Positions 17,532 through 29,221 are shown, counted from the first letter of the stretch. The stretch is 56,763 bases of DNA from Acetobacter cerevisiae (GCF_001580535.1 NZ_LHZA01000143.1:1-56763), one strand, 5' to 3'. Notes: a model not told the origin generated them from the letters alone. A program made the numbers and translations.

Positions 17532-19325
17532 ATGAGTACCTCCTCTTCCGATACGGGTCGTGCCGTACGGGGGCCAAACCTGTTTGTCGATGTTCTGAAG
17601 TTTGTCATGCAGCGGTGGATGGAATTCCCCCGCCCGCTGATAGTCACAGTCGCCGGGGTCATGTTTGCAACCCTGCTGGATGTGCTGATGCCAGTTCTGG
17701 CTGGCCGTCTGGTGACCGATGTTGCGCAGCCCGCAGCTGAGTCCAACCTGATCCGCGACGCTTTGTGGATGCTGGCTGGTATGGCCGCCTGTGGCGTGGG
17801 CAACGTTCTGGGCAAGCGTGCAGCGTATCTGGGCATTACGCATCTAAGCACGCAGGTCATGCAGAAAATTGTCGGGCAGGCCTTTGCGCATGTGCAGCGC
17901 CTCTCCACGGACTGGCATGCCAACACCTTCGCCGGTTCCACCGTACGGCGGCTGACGCGCGGCATGTGGGCTGTGGACATGCTGGATGACACACTGCTGC
18001 TGATGCTCATCCCGGAAGCCTGTCTGCTGGTGCTGACCACACTGGTGCTGGCATGGCACTGGCTTCTTATGGGTGTGCTGCTGGGTGTGCTGTCGGCAGT
18101 GTTTATCACCTGCTCGTGCCTGCTCACACTGCGGTATGTGGCGCCCTCGGCCCGTCAGGCCAACCAGTGGGACAGCAAGATGGGCGCCGCTTTGGCGGAT
18201 TCCATCACCTGCAACGCCGTGGTGAAAGCCTTTGGCGCGGAGGAGCGGGAAGAAGCCCGGCTGATGCAGGTTGTATCTGAATGGAAGAAGCAGACCTGCC
18301 ACACATGGACGCGCGGCACCAACAGCGCCAGCATTCAGAACCTGATGGTCACGGCCATGCGCGTTATCCTGTCCGGTGCGGCTGTCTGGCTGTGGCTGGA
18401 CGGCAAGGCGGGGCCGGGGGATCTGGCCTATGTGCTGACCATGACGTTTCTGGTGCAGGGCTATCTGCGGGATATTGGCCAGCAGGTGTCTGTGGTGCAG
18501 CGCTCTGTGAATGAAATGGAAGAACTGATTGAGCTGTGGCGGACTGAACCTGGCGTGAAAGACCTGCCCGTTGTGCAGCCTTTTACTATTCGGGAAGGGG
18601 AAATCCGGTTCGAGCATGTGTCCTTTCAGTATCCCGGTCAGACACGGCCCATATTTACAGATCTCAGCCTGACGATTGCGCCCGGTAGCCGCGTAGGGCT
18701 GGTCGGGCCGTCCGGTTCCGGGAAGTCGACCTTTACCAAGCTGTTGCAGCGGCTTTATCCGCTGAATGGCGGTCAGATTCTGATTGATGGCGTGGATATC
18801 GCCACGGTGAGTCAGTCTCGCTTGCGGTCGCAAATTGCCATTGTGCAGCAGGAACCCACCCTGTTCCATCGCAGTCTGGCGGACAATATTGCTTATGGTC
18901 GCCCGGACGCCACGCAGGCGGAAATTGAAGAAGCCGCCCGTCTGGCCAATGCGTCAGATTTTATTGCGCGCCTGCCTGATGGGTATCAGACGCTGGTAGG
19001 GGAACGGGGTGTGAAGCTCTCTGGCGGTGAGCGCCAGCGTGTTGCCATTGCCCGCGCCTTTCTGGCCGATAACCCCATTCTGGTGCTGGATGAAGCCACG
19101 GCCAGCCTTGATTCAGAATCTGAATCTCTGGTGCAGGACGCCATGCAGCGGTTGATGGAAGGCCGCACGGTGATTGTGATTGCGCATCGTCTGGCCACGG
19201 TGGTGGATCTGGACCGCATTCTGGTGTTTGAACGTGGGCAGGTAGTGGAAGACGCGCCCCACGCGGAACTGGTGCAGAAGCCGGATGGCCTTTATCGCAG
19301 GCTCTATAATCTTCAGTCTTTGTAA
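17532..19325 (+). CDS. ABC exporter, fused permease/ATPase (MsbA-like)
   Basis: A half-size type IV ABC exporter of 597 residues that should act as a homodimer in the inner membrane. Residues 1-320 form the six-helix domain; the ATPase carries Walker A GPSGSGKSTF, Q-loop VQQEPTLFH, signature LSGGERQRVAIARA, Walker B ILVLDEATASLD and the H-loop AHRLATV. Start ATG at 17532 is chosen because the preceding frame contains no family-like sequence and the resulting N-terminus is typical. The substrate cannot be read from the sequence; lipid, siderophore or drug export are all possible. It stands alone between nth and the TonB receptor. Confidence 0.88.
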   Translation: MSTSSSDTGRAVRGPNLFVDVLKFVMQRWMEFPRPLIVTVAGVMFATLLDVLMPVLAGRLVTDVAQPAAESNLIRDALWMLAGMAACGVGNVLGKRAAYLGITHLSTQVMQKIVGQAFAHVQRLSTDWHANTFAGSTVRRLTRGMWAVDMLDDTLLLMLIPEACLLVLTTLVLAWHWLLMGVLLGVLSAVFITCSCLLTLRYVAPSARQANQWDSKMGAALADSITCNAVVKAFGAEEREEARLMQVVSEWKKQTCHTWTRGTNSASIQNLMVTAMRVILSGAAVWLWLDGKAGPGDLAYVLTMTFLVQGYLRDIGQQVSVVQRSVNEMEELIELWRTEPGVKDLPVVQPFTIREGEIRFEHVSFQYPGQTRPIFTDLSLTIAPGSRVGLVGPSGSGKSTFTKLLQRLYPLNGGQILIDGVDIATVSQSRLRSQIAIVQQEPTLFHRSLADNIAYGRPDATQAEIEEAARLANASDFIARLPDGYQTLVGERGVKLSGGERQRVAIARAFLADNPILVLDEATASLDSESESLVQDAMQRLMEGRTVIVIAHRLATVVDLDRILVFERGQVVEDAPHAELVQKPDGLYRRLYNLQSL

Positions 19326-19494
19326 CAGAAACTTTCCGGGGCAAGGGGCGTTGTCTCCTCGCTCTGGTCTGCCTCGCTTAAGAGCAGGGAAGGTGCGGCC
19401 TTGTGGTGGCACTCTGTTGCAGGATCACCACACCTCCTGAATAATACGAGATAACCCGCCCCAACCCTAATTGCACATCAATAAGAGTGTTATA

Positions 19495-19521
19495 AATAAA
19501 CACGCAATATATGTGTTTATT
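19495..19521 (+). promoter_or_regulatory. Inverted repeat upstream of the TonB receptor gene
   Basis: AATAAACAC (19495-19503) and GTGTTTATT (19513-19521) form a perfect 9-bp inverted repeat with a 9-bp AT-rich spacer. The repeat ends 26 bp before the GTG start. It could be an operator or a leader hairpin. It does not look like a Fur box. Confidence 0.45.
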
Positions 19522-19547
19522 AAACATGTGCTTGGGAGCGTTCTGCT

Positions 19548-22199
19548 GTGCGCAAAGGTTTTTCGTCAGAGACTATCATTCGGGTCCGTTCAGCACAGGG
19601 GCGCGTACCGGTTTGTGGTCGTGGTTTTTCCTCTGCTCTGCTGGCTGCCACCCTGTTGTCCGGTTTTGCCGGAGGAGAGGCTTTTGCGGCGGAGGAACAA
19701 CCGTCCGGGAAGGCCGTAAAGCACACAGCTCAGGCTGTGCCGCATAAAACCACGGGGCAGGCCGTTCGCCCGGCAGCGGTGCATCCGGTCTCAGGCACGG
19801 CGGCTCCTGGCACAACCGCAGCTCCCGCTACGCTGACTCCTCAGCAGGTGCGCACGCTGCGTGGGTCAGTTGCGGCGCCCGGCCCGGTTGCGGCGGAGGG
19901 TGAAGAATCCGTCATCGTGACCGGCACGCGCGAGACGGGCGGCCGCAAGGCGCGTGAGAGCCTCTCCCCGATTGATGTCGTCTCGGCCAAGCAGTTGAAC
20001 CAGACCGGCCAGCCCAACCTGCGGGAAGCACTGGCTCAGCTTCTGCCGTCTCTCACCATGCCGACCGGCGGGTTTGATAGTGGCGCGCTGACGGATTCCA
20101 TCAGTCTGCGGGGCCTGAACCCGAATGAGACACTAGTGCTGGTGGACGGAAAACGTCGTCATACCACAGCCAATATCTATGCCGATCCCGGCCCGCAGCA
20201 GGGCTCCACGGCTGTCGATATCGACATGATCCCCATGGCGGCTATCGACCATGTGGAAGTGCTGCGCGACGGGGCTTCCGCCCAGTACGGGTCAGACGCC
20301 GTGGCGGGGGTGGTGAACATCATCCTCAAAAAACAGGACCACGGGTTCCATGCGGAATCTATCTCCGGCATTACCGCTGCGAAGGATGGTTTCCAGCAGG
20401 GCGTGTATCTGGACGGCGGGGCACAGCTTGGCAGCCGTGGTTTTGTGCATGTGAGCGGCGATTTTTATCATACCGATCACACTTTCCGCAGCGCGCCCGA
20501 TGCACGCACAGGCCAGAAAAACAATTACGTGCTGGGCCAGCCGGAACAGACGCGTGAAAGCGTTGCCATCAAGGCCGGGTATGATCTGACAGATAGCATT
20601 CAGCTTTACGGCACGGGCACATATGCGCATCGGCACGCGGAATCCTACCAGAATTATCGTCTGGCCAGTTCTCTGGCGAACTATCCCGGTTATGCGGCCA
20701 TTTATCCGGGTGGCTACTCGCCTCTGGAAACGATCGAAGAGAATGACTTCGAGCTGACTGCCGGTGTTAAAGGAAAACTCGCTGGCTGGAACTGGGATCT
20801 TTCCACGGTTTACGGGCGCGATTTCGACAATATTGGTCTGACTAATTCCGCCAATCTGGCTATTGAGAAAGATACAGGCCGCACCCCGACAAACTTTGAC
20901 GTGCAGGGCTTTAATAATTCCCAGTGGAGCAACAATTTCGACCTCTCCCGCAAGTTTAAATTCTCAGGCTGGCCGCATGAGATCAACGTCGCGGGTGGGG
21001 CGTCCTACCGGTATGAAAGCTATTCCATCGGCACGGGCGATGCGGACTCTTTGTATGGTAGCGGGTCCGATGCCATGGCGGGGACCAACCCCGGTAATGC
21101 AGGCAACTTTAGTCGTGATGTCGTGGCCGGATATATTGATGTTTCCACACATCTGACGCGCCACTGGCAGCTGGATCTTGCTGGCCGCTACGAGCATTAT
21201 ACGGATGTAGGGGATACAGAAACGGGCAAGGTCTCCACCCGTTATGAGGTCTCTCCGCGTCTGGCCTTCCGCGCGACTATCTCCAATGGCTTCCATGCGC
21301 CGACACTGGCGCAGGAACATTACAGTGCACTGGCGATCTCTCCCACCGCAGCACGAGGTCTGATTGCCGTGAACTCTCCGGGTGCTCTGGCCAACGGGTC
21401 TTCTCCACTCAAGCCGGAACGTTCAACCAACGTCAGCGGCGGGATTGTCATGGAGCCGTTCCGCAAACTGCATGTGACTGTCGATGTGTATCAGATCAAC
21501 CTGCGCGATCAGATCATGCCCGGTGGGCAGGTTTATGGTGCGCAGGCCGCTTCTGCGCTGACCATGAACGGCTTTAGCCTGCCGAGTGACGTTAACACAT
21601 GGTCTGCCTCCTCCCTGTCCACCCACTGGTTTGCCAACGTGGCCAGTACCCGCACGCAGGGGCTGGATCTGACGGCGACCTACCCAACCCAGCTTGGAAA
21701 CGTTGGGCGTATTGACTGGGATGTAGCGATTAACCTCAACCGCACCCGCCTGTCCCATCAGGGGACGGATGCGCAGGGCAATCCGTTGATGAACGCGCAG
21801 AGTATTGCGTATCTCACCACGGCCTATCCGCGCAGCAAGATGATTTTTGGCGGCCGCTTTACCAGTGGAAAGTGGACAGTGGGTGTGCACGAAATTCGTT
21901 ATGGCCAGACCACGTCTCAGCTCACCTATTATGGGGGTGCAGGGAATACCAGCTCTCTGTCCAGCACAAATTTCCTACAGTTCCATAACACGCCGAAGTT
22001 TATTACCAATCTGGAAGTCACCTACCGCGTGCATCCCAGACTGGCGCTGACACTCGGTGGCAATAACCTGTTTGATGCCCGCCCCAGCCGCGTGCCGGAT
22101 AACAACCGCTATCTGGGGGCACCGCAATATTACATGAGCACGTCCCAGCTTGGCATGAATGGCGGCTTCTATTACCTGCGGGGTGATATCAATTTCTGA
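19548..22199 (+). CDS. TonB-dependent outer-membrane receptor
   Basis: An 883-residue outer-membrane receptor that takes up a scarce ligand using TonB energy. A signal peptide ends near GEAFAAEE (about residues 40-46). An Ala/Pro/Thr-rich stretch (about residues 47-115) leads to a TonB-box-like ESVIVTGTRE. The plug domain (about residues 128-245) carries ISLRGLNPNETLVLVDG and VEVLRDGASAQYGSDAVAGV; a 22-strand barrel follows, ending in phenylalanine (GDINF) as the family requires. GTG start at 19548 has GGGAG about 10 bases upstream. The ligand is unknown; no siderophore genes or iron regulators are adjacent. It ends at a strong terminator. Confidence 0.9.
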   Translation: MRKGFSSETIIRVRSAQGRVPVCGRGFSSALLAATLLSGFAGGEAFAAEEQPSGKAVKHTAQAVPHKTTGQAVRPAAVHPVSGTAAPGTTAAPATLTPQQVRTLRGSVAAPGPVAAEGEESVIVTGTRETGGRKARESLSPIDVVSAKQLNQTGQPNLREALAQLLPSLTMPTGGFDSGALTDSISLRGLNPNETLVLVDGKRRHTTANIYADPGPQQGSTAVDIDMIPMAAIDHVEVLRDGASAQYGSDAVAGVVNIILKKQDHGFHAESISGITAAKDGFQQGVYLDGGAQLGSRGFVHVSGDFYHTDHTFRSAPDARTGQKNNYVLGQPEQTRESVAIKAGYDLTDSIQLYGTGTYAHRHAESYQNYRLASSLANYPGYAAIYPGGYSPLETIEENDFELTAGVKGKLAGWNWDLSTVYGRDFDNIGLTNSANLAIEKDTGRTPTNFDVQGFNNSQWSNNFDLSRKFKFSGWPHEINVAGGASYRYESYSIGTGDADSLYGSGSDAMAGTNPGNAGNFSRDVVAGYIDVSTHLTRHWQLDLAGRYEHYTDVGDTETGKVSTRYEVSPRLAFRATISNGFHAPTLAQEHYSALAISPTAARGLIAVNSPGALANGSSPLKPERSTNVSGGIVMEPFRKLHVTVDVYQINLRDQIMPGGQVYGAQAASALTMNGFSLPSDVNTWSASSLSTHWFANVASTRTQGLDLTATYPTQLGNVGRIDWDVAINLNRTRLSHQGTDAQGNPLMNAQSIAYLTTAYPRSKMIFGGRFTSGKWTVGVHEIRYGQTTSQLTYYGGAGNTSSLSSTNFLQFHNTPKFITNLEVTYRVHPRLALTLGGNNLFDARPSRVPDNNRYLGAPQYYMSTSQLGMNGGFYYLRGDINF

Positions 22200-22326
22200 T
22201 CTCAAAGGGGATCAGGCTGCTTAAAGGATCTGAGCAAATAAGGACGATTTTTTAAGTGTGCTGCAAGTTTGTTCAGTCGGCTTGCAGCGGATGCTTTGAG
22301 CGCGTGAGGCATCCAGATTTCTTATG

Positions 22327-22380
22327 AAAAATGCCTGTGCATCATGGAGGAAACCCCATTTTGCACAGGCATTTTTTTTT
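22327..22380 (+). terminator. Bidirectional intrinsic terminator
   Basis: AATGCCTGTGCA (22330-22341) pairs with TGCACAGGCATT (22362-22373); an inner ATGG/CCAT stem lies in the loop, and nine or more T residues follow. The A-run on the left side makes it usable in both directions. It separates the convergent TonB receptor and DHA kinase genes. Confidence 0.88.
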
Positions 22381-22408
22381 ATGCCGCTTGCTGAGGGCTG
22401 AAGGTGGA

Positions 22409-24055
22409 TCAGCCCATGCTGGCCAGAGCCTCAAACATCCGGGCAATGGCTTCCGCCCCCGGGTCGGGGATATTGGCTAGTTTGGCGTCCGGCACATAGG
22501 AGGCTCGGCCTGCATTGGCGTGCGTCATGCGTTTGGTGGCATCCGCGCCGTCACGCGCAGCCTGCGCGGCTTCTGCCAGTGCGCCACCAGCGGCCAGAAC
22601 TGTAAAAGCCGGGTGCAGGGCATCAATCATGGTGCGGTCTCCTGGTTTGGCACCGCCATGCTGCTGCATGGTGGTCAGGCCTTCCACCAGGGCCCTGGCC
22701 CATGTGTCTGTGCTGCGACCGGCGGCGGAGAACATGATGGAGAGCAGCACACCACTGGACCCACCGGCATGTCGGGCCAGAATGGCGCCGAAAGTAGCAA
22801 ACAGCTCCTGCGGGTTTGCCAGAGGCAGGCGATCCACCGTTTTCAGGATTTCCTGAGCACCTTCCGCAAAGGTAGACCCGGCATCCCCATCTCCAATCTG
22901 GGCATCCAGCGCATTCAGGGCTTCCGCATTGCCAATCAGCGTTTTGGCAGCGTGGCGGATCAGTGCTTCAATTTTAGGGGATGCAGAGGGCGGGAAGCGG
23001 AATGTTTCCGGCAAGGCTGGCAGAGGGCGCACGGTGGGGGCTGCAAACGGAGCAGCGCCCGGCCACGCCCACGGTTCCACCGGCGCGGTCAGGGCGGCAA
23101 GGATTTCTGCACTCAGCGGAACGGCAGTCAGGGAGAAACCGTTCATGTCCAGCGCCGTCATCATGGGGGCCGGGCCGATAATCAGATCCGTGTTTTTGGC
23201 CAGATCAGTTTTGGCAAAGGCGTTGAGCAGCAAGGTCATTTCAATGGGTGGCACACTGCCCAGCATGTTCAGAAGCAGGGCGTAGCGTTCGTGTTTGCCT
23301 GTGGCATTTTTGGCGGGAAGGGCTTTGGCGAGTGTATCTGCGGCCAGCGCCATCAGCGTGTCCGCCTGTGCCAGCGTAATCTGCTGCGCGCCCGGTTCTC
23401 CGTGAATGCCTAAACCCAGTTCCGCCTGCTCAGCTGTCAGTCGGGTTGTGTGGGCCGGGTCATAAGCGTTGCAGTCCGTCAGCGAGAGGCCGATGGAAGA
23501 AATCTGCGCAGCGGCACTGCGAGCCCGCTCGGCCACGCGGGCCAGCGGTTCACCCTGACTGGCGGCATAGCCTGCAATTTTATGCACCAGAACGGTGCCA
23601 GCCAGACCACGGGCAAAGCGATTATCGGGCAGGGCAATATCATCCCCCACCACAACGGTTTCGACCTGATACCCCATGCTGCGCGCCTGCTCGGCGGCCA
23701 GTGCAAAATTCAGGCGGTCCCCGGTATAGCTTTTAATAACCAGCAGGCAGCCTGCTTTGCCAGTCACGGCCAGAATACCTGCCAGAATGGCGTCCACGCT
23801 GGGGGAGGCGAAGAGCGAGCCGCACACGGCGGCGTCCAGCATGCCTGCGCCGACAAACCCCGCATGGGTTGGCTCATGTCCGGCCCCGCCACCGGAAATA
23901 ACGGCGACATGCTCAGGGTTGCGCTCTTTTCTCAGCACCACGCGAATATCGGGATATCCATCCAGCCGGCACAAATGCTGCCCCATGGAGGAGCGAAGCA
24001 GGCCATCCAGAGAGTCTGTCACAAGTGTTTCGCGTGTGTTGAAAAAACGCTTCAT
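22409..24055 (-). CDS. dhaK: Dihydroxyacetone kinase, fused DhaK-DhaL, ATP-dependent
   Basis: This enzyme phosphorylates dihydroxyacetone (or glyceraldehyde) to the triose phosphate. It is useful in bacteria that oxidise glycerol to DHA in the periplasm. The 548-residue product has DhaK first (about residues 1-330; GGGAGHEPTHAGFVG, and GLGIHGEPGAQQI with the His that covalently binds DHA) and DhaL second (from about 355; DAQIGDGDAGSTFAEGA holds the Mg-ATP aspartates). The fusion is the ATP-using type, not the PTS type. ATG at 24055 with AGGA upstream is preferred over the TTG at 24082. No glycerol genes are adjacent. Confidence 0.92.
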   Translation of the reverse strand: MKRFFNTRETLVTDSLDGLLRSSMGQHLCRLDGYPDIRVVLRKERNPEHVAVISGGGAGHEPTHAGFVGAGMLDAAVCGSLFASPSVDAILAGILAVTGKAGCLLVIKSYTGDRLNFALAAEQARSMGYQVETVVVGDDIALPDNRFARGLAGTVLVHKIAGYAASQGEPLARVAERARSAAAQISSIGLSLTDCNAYDPAHTTRLTAEQAELGLGIHGEPGAQQITLAQADTLMALAADTLAKALPAKNATGKHERYALLLNMLGSVPPIEMTLLLNAFAKTDLAKNTDLIIGPAPMMTALDMNGFSLTAVPLSAEILAALTAPVEPWAWPGAAPFAAPTVRPLPALPETFRFPPSASPKIEALIRHAAKTLIGNAEALNALDAQIGDGDAGSTFAEGAQEILKTVDRLPLANPQELFATFGAILARHAGGSSGVLLSIMFSAAGRSTDTWARALVEGLTTMQQHGGAKPGDRTMIDALHPAFTVLAAGGALAEAAQAARDGADATKRMTHANAGRASYVPDAKLANIPDPGAEAIARMFEALASMG

Positions 24056-24365
24056 AGAAAACTGGTCCTGCCGTTGTGCCAAAAAACAAGGACTAAAATT
24101 CTAATCCTTTGAAAATTTTTTGAAAGGCAAGTGCTGGTGATTTCTCAGGGTTTATGAATTTTTCAAGGCGTGGCGCAAAGTATAGGAGGGAATGCGCCTT
24201 TTTAGTGGGCAATATTTTCAGGAATTCAGCATTGGCGCAGGGGGATGTGAACCGAATATGGTCCTGGAGAAGATCAGAACTTCAGGGGGGATGATGAATT
24301 CTATTCATTACTGTGGGGCCTCCCCCTCTGCGCAGAGCGCAAAAGGGGAGGGGAAACGAACAGCT
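24056..24365. other. Intergenic region between thiC and DHA kinase genes
   Basis: No gene is seen in these 310 bp. The part near 24100-24180 is AT-rich and should contain the kinase promoter; it includes an imperfect symmetrical element CCTTT...AAAGG (24106-24127). A hairpin with arms CCTCCCCCT (24319-24327) and AGGGGAGG (24344-24351) lies just after the thiC stop. It lacks a T-run and may still help end the thiC transcript. Confidence 0.5.
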
Positions 24366-26464
<2,099 letters not shown>

Positions 26465-26657
26465 CTATGGTCTGGAGCAGATAGTGTTCCGTGTGTTTCT
26501 GTCAAGAAAAAACCGCTTGGGCTGAGGTGTTTTGCCGGGAACGTCATGTGCCATGCAGCGTTTTGCAGCTGTCACTCAGCCTGCTGCAAACCCTCTGTTT
26601 GCAAGGGGATTGAAAAGACCTGATGGGCTGCAAAATAATAAAAAATTTCATTTCCGA

Positions 26658-26670
26658 TGCAATCGTTGCA
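26658..26670 (+). promoter_or_regulatory. Candidate LacI-type operator before the sugar transporter
   Basis: TGCAATCGTTGCA is a 5-bp inverted repeat around TCG, close to the TGCAA...TTGCA operators bound by many LacI-family sugar repressors. It ends 21 bp before the ATG at 26692. No LacI gene is present in the window, so the regulator would act in trans. Confidence 0.35.
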
Positions 26671-26691
26671 AAAGTGTGGTATTAAGAAGGC

Positions 26692-28185
26692 ATGCAAGCA
26701 GAAAGAAACAAAGCTCAGGAAGCAATCGCGAACGTCGAAATCTCCCCTCATGCTCACCGTGTCTTATGGATAGCTGCAATTGTTGCTGCCATATGCGGTG
26801 GTCTTTATGGATATGATACGGGTATTATTTCCGGCGCTCTTCTTCTTATTACAAAAGATTTTCACCTGACGTCTGGTCAGGAAGAAATGGTGACGTCCGC
26901 CATTCTCGTCGGGGCTGTTGTCGGCGCACTCTGCGTCTCGTGGCTGTCTGAAAAGTTTGGGCGGCGTAATTCCGTTATGGTCGTAACAGGCGTGTTTGTG
27001 CTGGGTGCCGTCGCCTGCTCCCGCGCACCGGATGTGACGGCTCTGATTATTGCCCGTGTTTTTCTGGGGCTTGCCGTAGGCGGGGCCACGCAGGTGGTGC
27101 CAACCTATATCTCGGAGCTGGCACCTGCCAGTAAACGCGGCAATCTTGTCACCATGTTTAACGTCGCCATTGGCGTTGGTATTTTCCTTGCCAACCTCGT
27201 CGGTTTTACCATGCGGGATGCATGGGGCTGGCGGCCGATGATTTCCGTTGCGGCGCTGCCGGCAGCGTTTGTGTTTGTGTGCATGTTCTTCCTGCCCAAA
27301 AGCCCGCGCTGGGCTGCTGAGAATGAAGGGCTGGCGTCAGCTGTTGAGCATCTCAGCCGCGTTCGGAACTCCCGCAAGGCTATTCGTCGGGAAATTCGGG
27401 AAATTCATGAAAATGCCTCTGGTATTGATGAAGATGAGCGTGGCTGGAAAGGCCTGATGTTGCCGTGGGCGCGTCCGGCTGTCATCGCGGCTCTGGGGAT
27501 CGCCTTCTTCACGCAGGCCGGTGGTCTGGAGATGATGATCTACTACGCCCCGACGTTCCTGTCGGATGCCGGGTTCGGCAGCTCTGCCGCTCTGATGGCC
27601 AGTCTGGGCATTTCCATTGTCTATCTGATCATGACCCTGCTGGGCTGCATTTTTGTGGACCGTATTGGCCGCCGTCGTCTGGTGCTCATCATGGGCCCGG
27701 GGTCTGTCATCAGTCTGCTGGGTCTGGGTATCATGTTTGCTATCCACCCGGACAAGGGCAGCGTGGGGAGCTGGGCGATTATCGCGTTCCTGCTGCTGTT
27801 CATGATGTTCAATGCCGGGGGTATCCAGGTTGTGGGCTGGCTGCTGGGGGCGGAGCTGTTCCCGCTGCCCATGCGGGCTGCCGCTACCAGCGTGCATGCC
27901 GCCATGCTGTGGGGGGCCGATCTGCTGGTGACCTCTACGGCGCTGACGCTGGTGCAGATTGTCACGCTGGGTGGCACCATGTGGATCTATGCCGGGGTCA
28001 ATCTGGCGTCCGTGCTCTTTGTCTACTTCTTTGTGCCGGAAACCGCCGGGGCAACGCTGGAGGATATCGAGATTGCTCTGCGGCGTGGCGAGTTTAAGCC
28101 GCGTGTGGGGCAGGACCCGCGTATCCGCTCCTACGATGATGAGGAAGACGAAGAAGAAACCGCTCAGGCCCCTTCAGCGGCCTAA
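26692..28185 (+). CDS. Sugar porter, MFS family
   Basis: A 497-residue inner-membrane sugar/proton symporter of the major facilitator superfamily (GalP/XylE type). Twelve membrane helices are visible. Signatures are GYDTGIISGALL in helix 1, SEKFGRRNS (first loop motif), PTYISELAPASKRG, PKSPRW after helix 6, DRIGRRRLV in the second half, and the PETAG-type end of helix 12. The C-terminal 25 residues are very acidic (DDEEDEEE). The substrate is not readable; glucose, galactose, xylose or a sugar alcohol are all possible. It is monocistronic, ending at a terminator. Confidence 0.9.
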   Translation: MQAERNKAQEAIANVEISPHAHRVLWIAAIVAAICGGLYGYDTGIISGALLLITKDFHLTSGQEEMVTSAILVGAVVGALCVSWLSEKFGRRNSVMVVTGVFVLGAVACSRAPDVTALIIARVFLGLAVGGATQVVPTYISELAPASKRGNLVTMFNVAIGVGIFLANLVGFTMRDAWGWRPMISVAALPAAFVFVCMFFLPKSPRWAAENEGLASAVEHLSRVRNSRKAIRREIREIHENASGIDEDERGWKGLMLPWARPAVIAALGIAFFTQAGGLEMMIYYAPTFLSDAGFGSSAALMASLGISIVYLIMTLLGCIFVDRIGRRRLVLIMGPGSVISLLGLGIMFAIHPDKGSVGSWAIIAFLLLFMMFNAGGIQVVGWLLGAELFPLPMRAAATSVHAAMLWGADLLVTSTALTLVQIVTLGGTMWIYAGVNLASVLFVYFFVPETAGATLEDIEIALRRGEFKPRVGQDPRIRSYDDEEDEEETAQAPSAA

Positions 28186-28212
28186 GAGGCATTCCCTTTT
28201 ACGGATGACGGA

Positions 28213-28242
28213 AGAAAGGCTCCTTCGGGGGCCTTTCTTTTT
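28213..28242 (+). terminator. Intrinsic terminator of the MFS gene
   Basis: GAAAGGCTCC, tetraloop TTCG, then GGGGCCTTTC form a 10-bp stem (28214-28237), followed by five T residues. It lies 28 nt after the stop codon. Confidence 0.88.
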
Positions 28243-28275
28243 GTCCGGGTGGTCGCTTGCTGGGGTGGTAGTGCC

Positions 28276-29067
28276 TCAGCGGAAAACGAGGCCGCCATCA
28301 ATCATCACGGACTGGCCCGTCATGTAGTCTGCGTCTGCGCTGGCTAGGTAGGAGACAAAGCCCGCCACGTCGTCCGGTGTTTCCACCCGGCCAAGGGCGA
28401 TGCCTTCCACATATTTTTTATAGGTCGCGCCAATTTCAGCCCCGGTGGTCTCGGCCATGCGGCGGTCGATCTCGGTCCACATGTCTGTGCCCACCACGCC
28501 GGGGCAATAGGCGTTGACGGTAATGCCGGAGGAGGCCAGCTCTTTAGCCGCAGCCTGCGTGAGCGCCCGCACGGCAAATTTGGTCGAGGAATAGATGCCG
28601 AGAAACGCATATCCTTCATGCCCGGCAATGGAGCAGGCGTTGATGATCTTGCCCTTGCTCTTCTGAGCCTTGAAGGCCTGTGCAGCCGCCTGAATACCCC
28701 AGAGTGTGCCCTGCACGTTGATGCGGAAAATGGTCTCCACATCCTCGGGCGTAGCATCCAGCAGTGAGCCGACATGTGCGATACCGGCATTGTTGACCAT
28801 GATATCGACATGCCCGAACGTCTTGCGTGCTTCCTGCACCACGGCAAAAACCTGATCGCGCTGGCTGATATCGGCCGTCTGCACGAGGGCTTTGCCGCCA
28901 AGCGCCTCAATTTCCGCAGCGACGGTGGCCAGCTTGTCTTTCTTGAGGTCCGTCAGCACCACAGCGGCGCCGTCGCGGGCCAGACGCAGGGCAATACCCC
29001 GCCCGATTCCCTGAGCGGCACCCGTGACAATGGCGGTTTTCCCGGCCAGTTTTTCTGAAAGAGACAT
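28276..29067 (-). CDS. SDR oxidoreductase, acetoin/diacetyl reductase type
   Basis: A 263-residue short-chain dehydrogenase. The NAD(P) motif TGAAQGIG is at residues 16-23, NNAG near 92-95, and the catalytic Ser with Y-x-x-x-K is in IYSSTKFAV (about residues 158-166). Sequence features (MWTEIDRRM and the KYVEGIALGRVETPDDVA stretch) resemble meso-butanediol dehydrogenase/acetoin reductase of the BudC group, which interconverts acetoin with 2,3-butanediol or reduces diacetyl. Substrate choice within SDRs cannot be settled by eye. Start ATG at 29067 has GAGGAAG upstream. Confidence 0.8.
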   Translation of the reverse strand: MSLSEKLAGKTAIVTGAAQGIGRGIALRLARDGAAVVLTDLKKDKLATVAAEIEALGGKALVQTADISQRDQVFAVVQEARKTFGHVDIMVNNAGIAHVGSLLDATPEDVETIFRINVQGTLWGIQAAAQAFKAQKSKGKIINACSIAGHEGYAFLGIYSSTKFAVRALTQAAAKELASSGITVNAYCPGVVGTDMWTEIDRRMAETTGAEIGATYKKYVEGIALGRVETPDDVAGFVSYLASADADYMTGQSVMIDGGLVFR

Positions 29068-29168
29068 CGTGTGATCTTCCTCTTCAATGCGCGTTTTGCG
29101 CAGCGCCCACGCTGGAAAAACCAGCGATAGTGAACAAGGGCTGAAGGAAAGATGTCACGGAATTGTGT

Positions 29169-29208
29169 CCCCGGCCAGCGGCTCCGGTAAAGGAGGCACA
29201 GGCCGGGG
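29169..29208 (-). other. GC-rich hairpin after accC
   Basis: CCCCGGCC (29169-29176) and GGCCGGGG (29201-29208) form an 8-bp stem with a CTCC/GGAG inner stem. It lies just downstream of the accC stop on the minus strand. It lacks a T-run, so it may be a transcript-end stabiliser rather than a classical terminator. Confidence 0.45.
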
Positions 29209-29221
29209 GCAGGCGGGCCTT

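Noticed and set aside
19440-19547. Fur box before the TonB receptor
   Set aside because: The only symmetrical element does not resemble GATAATGATAATCATTATC, so iron control is not claimed.
28744-29058. A short plus-strand ORF antisense to the SDR gene
   Set aside because: The minus-strand SDR has full nucleotide-binding and catalytic motifs, so the plus frame is a shadow.
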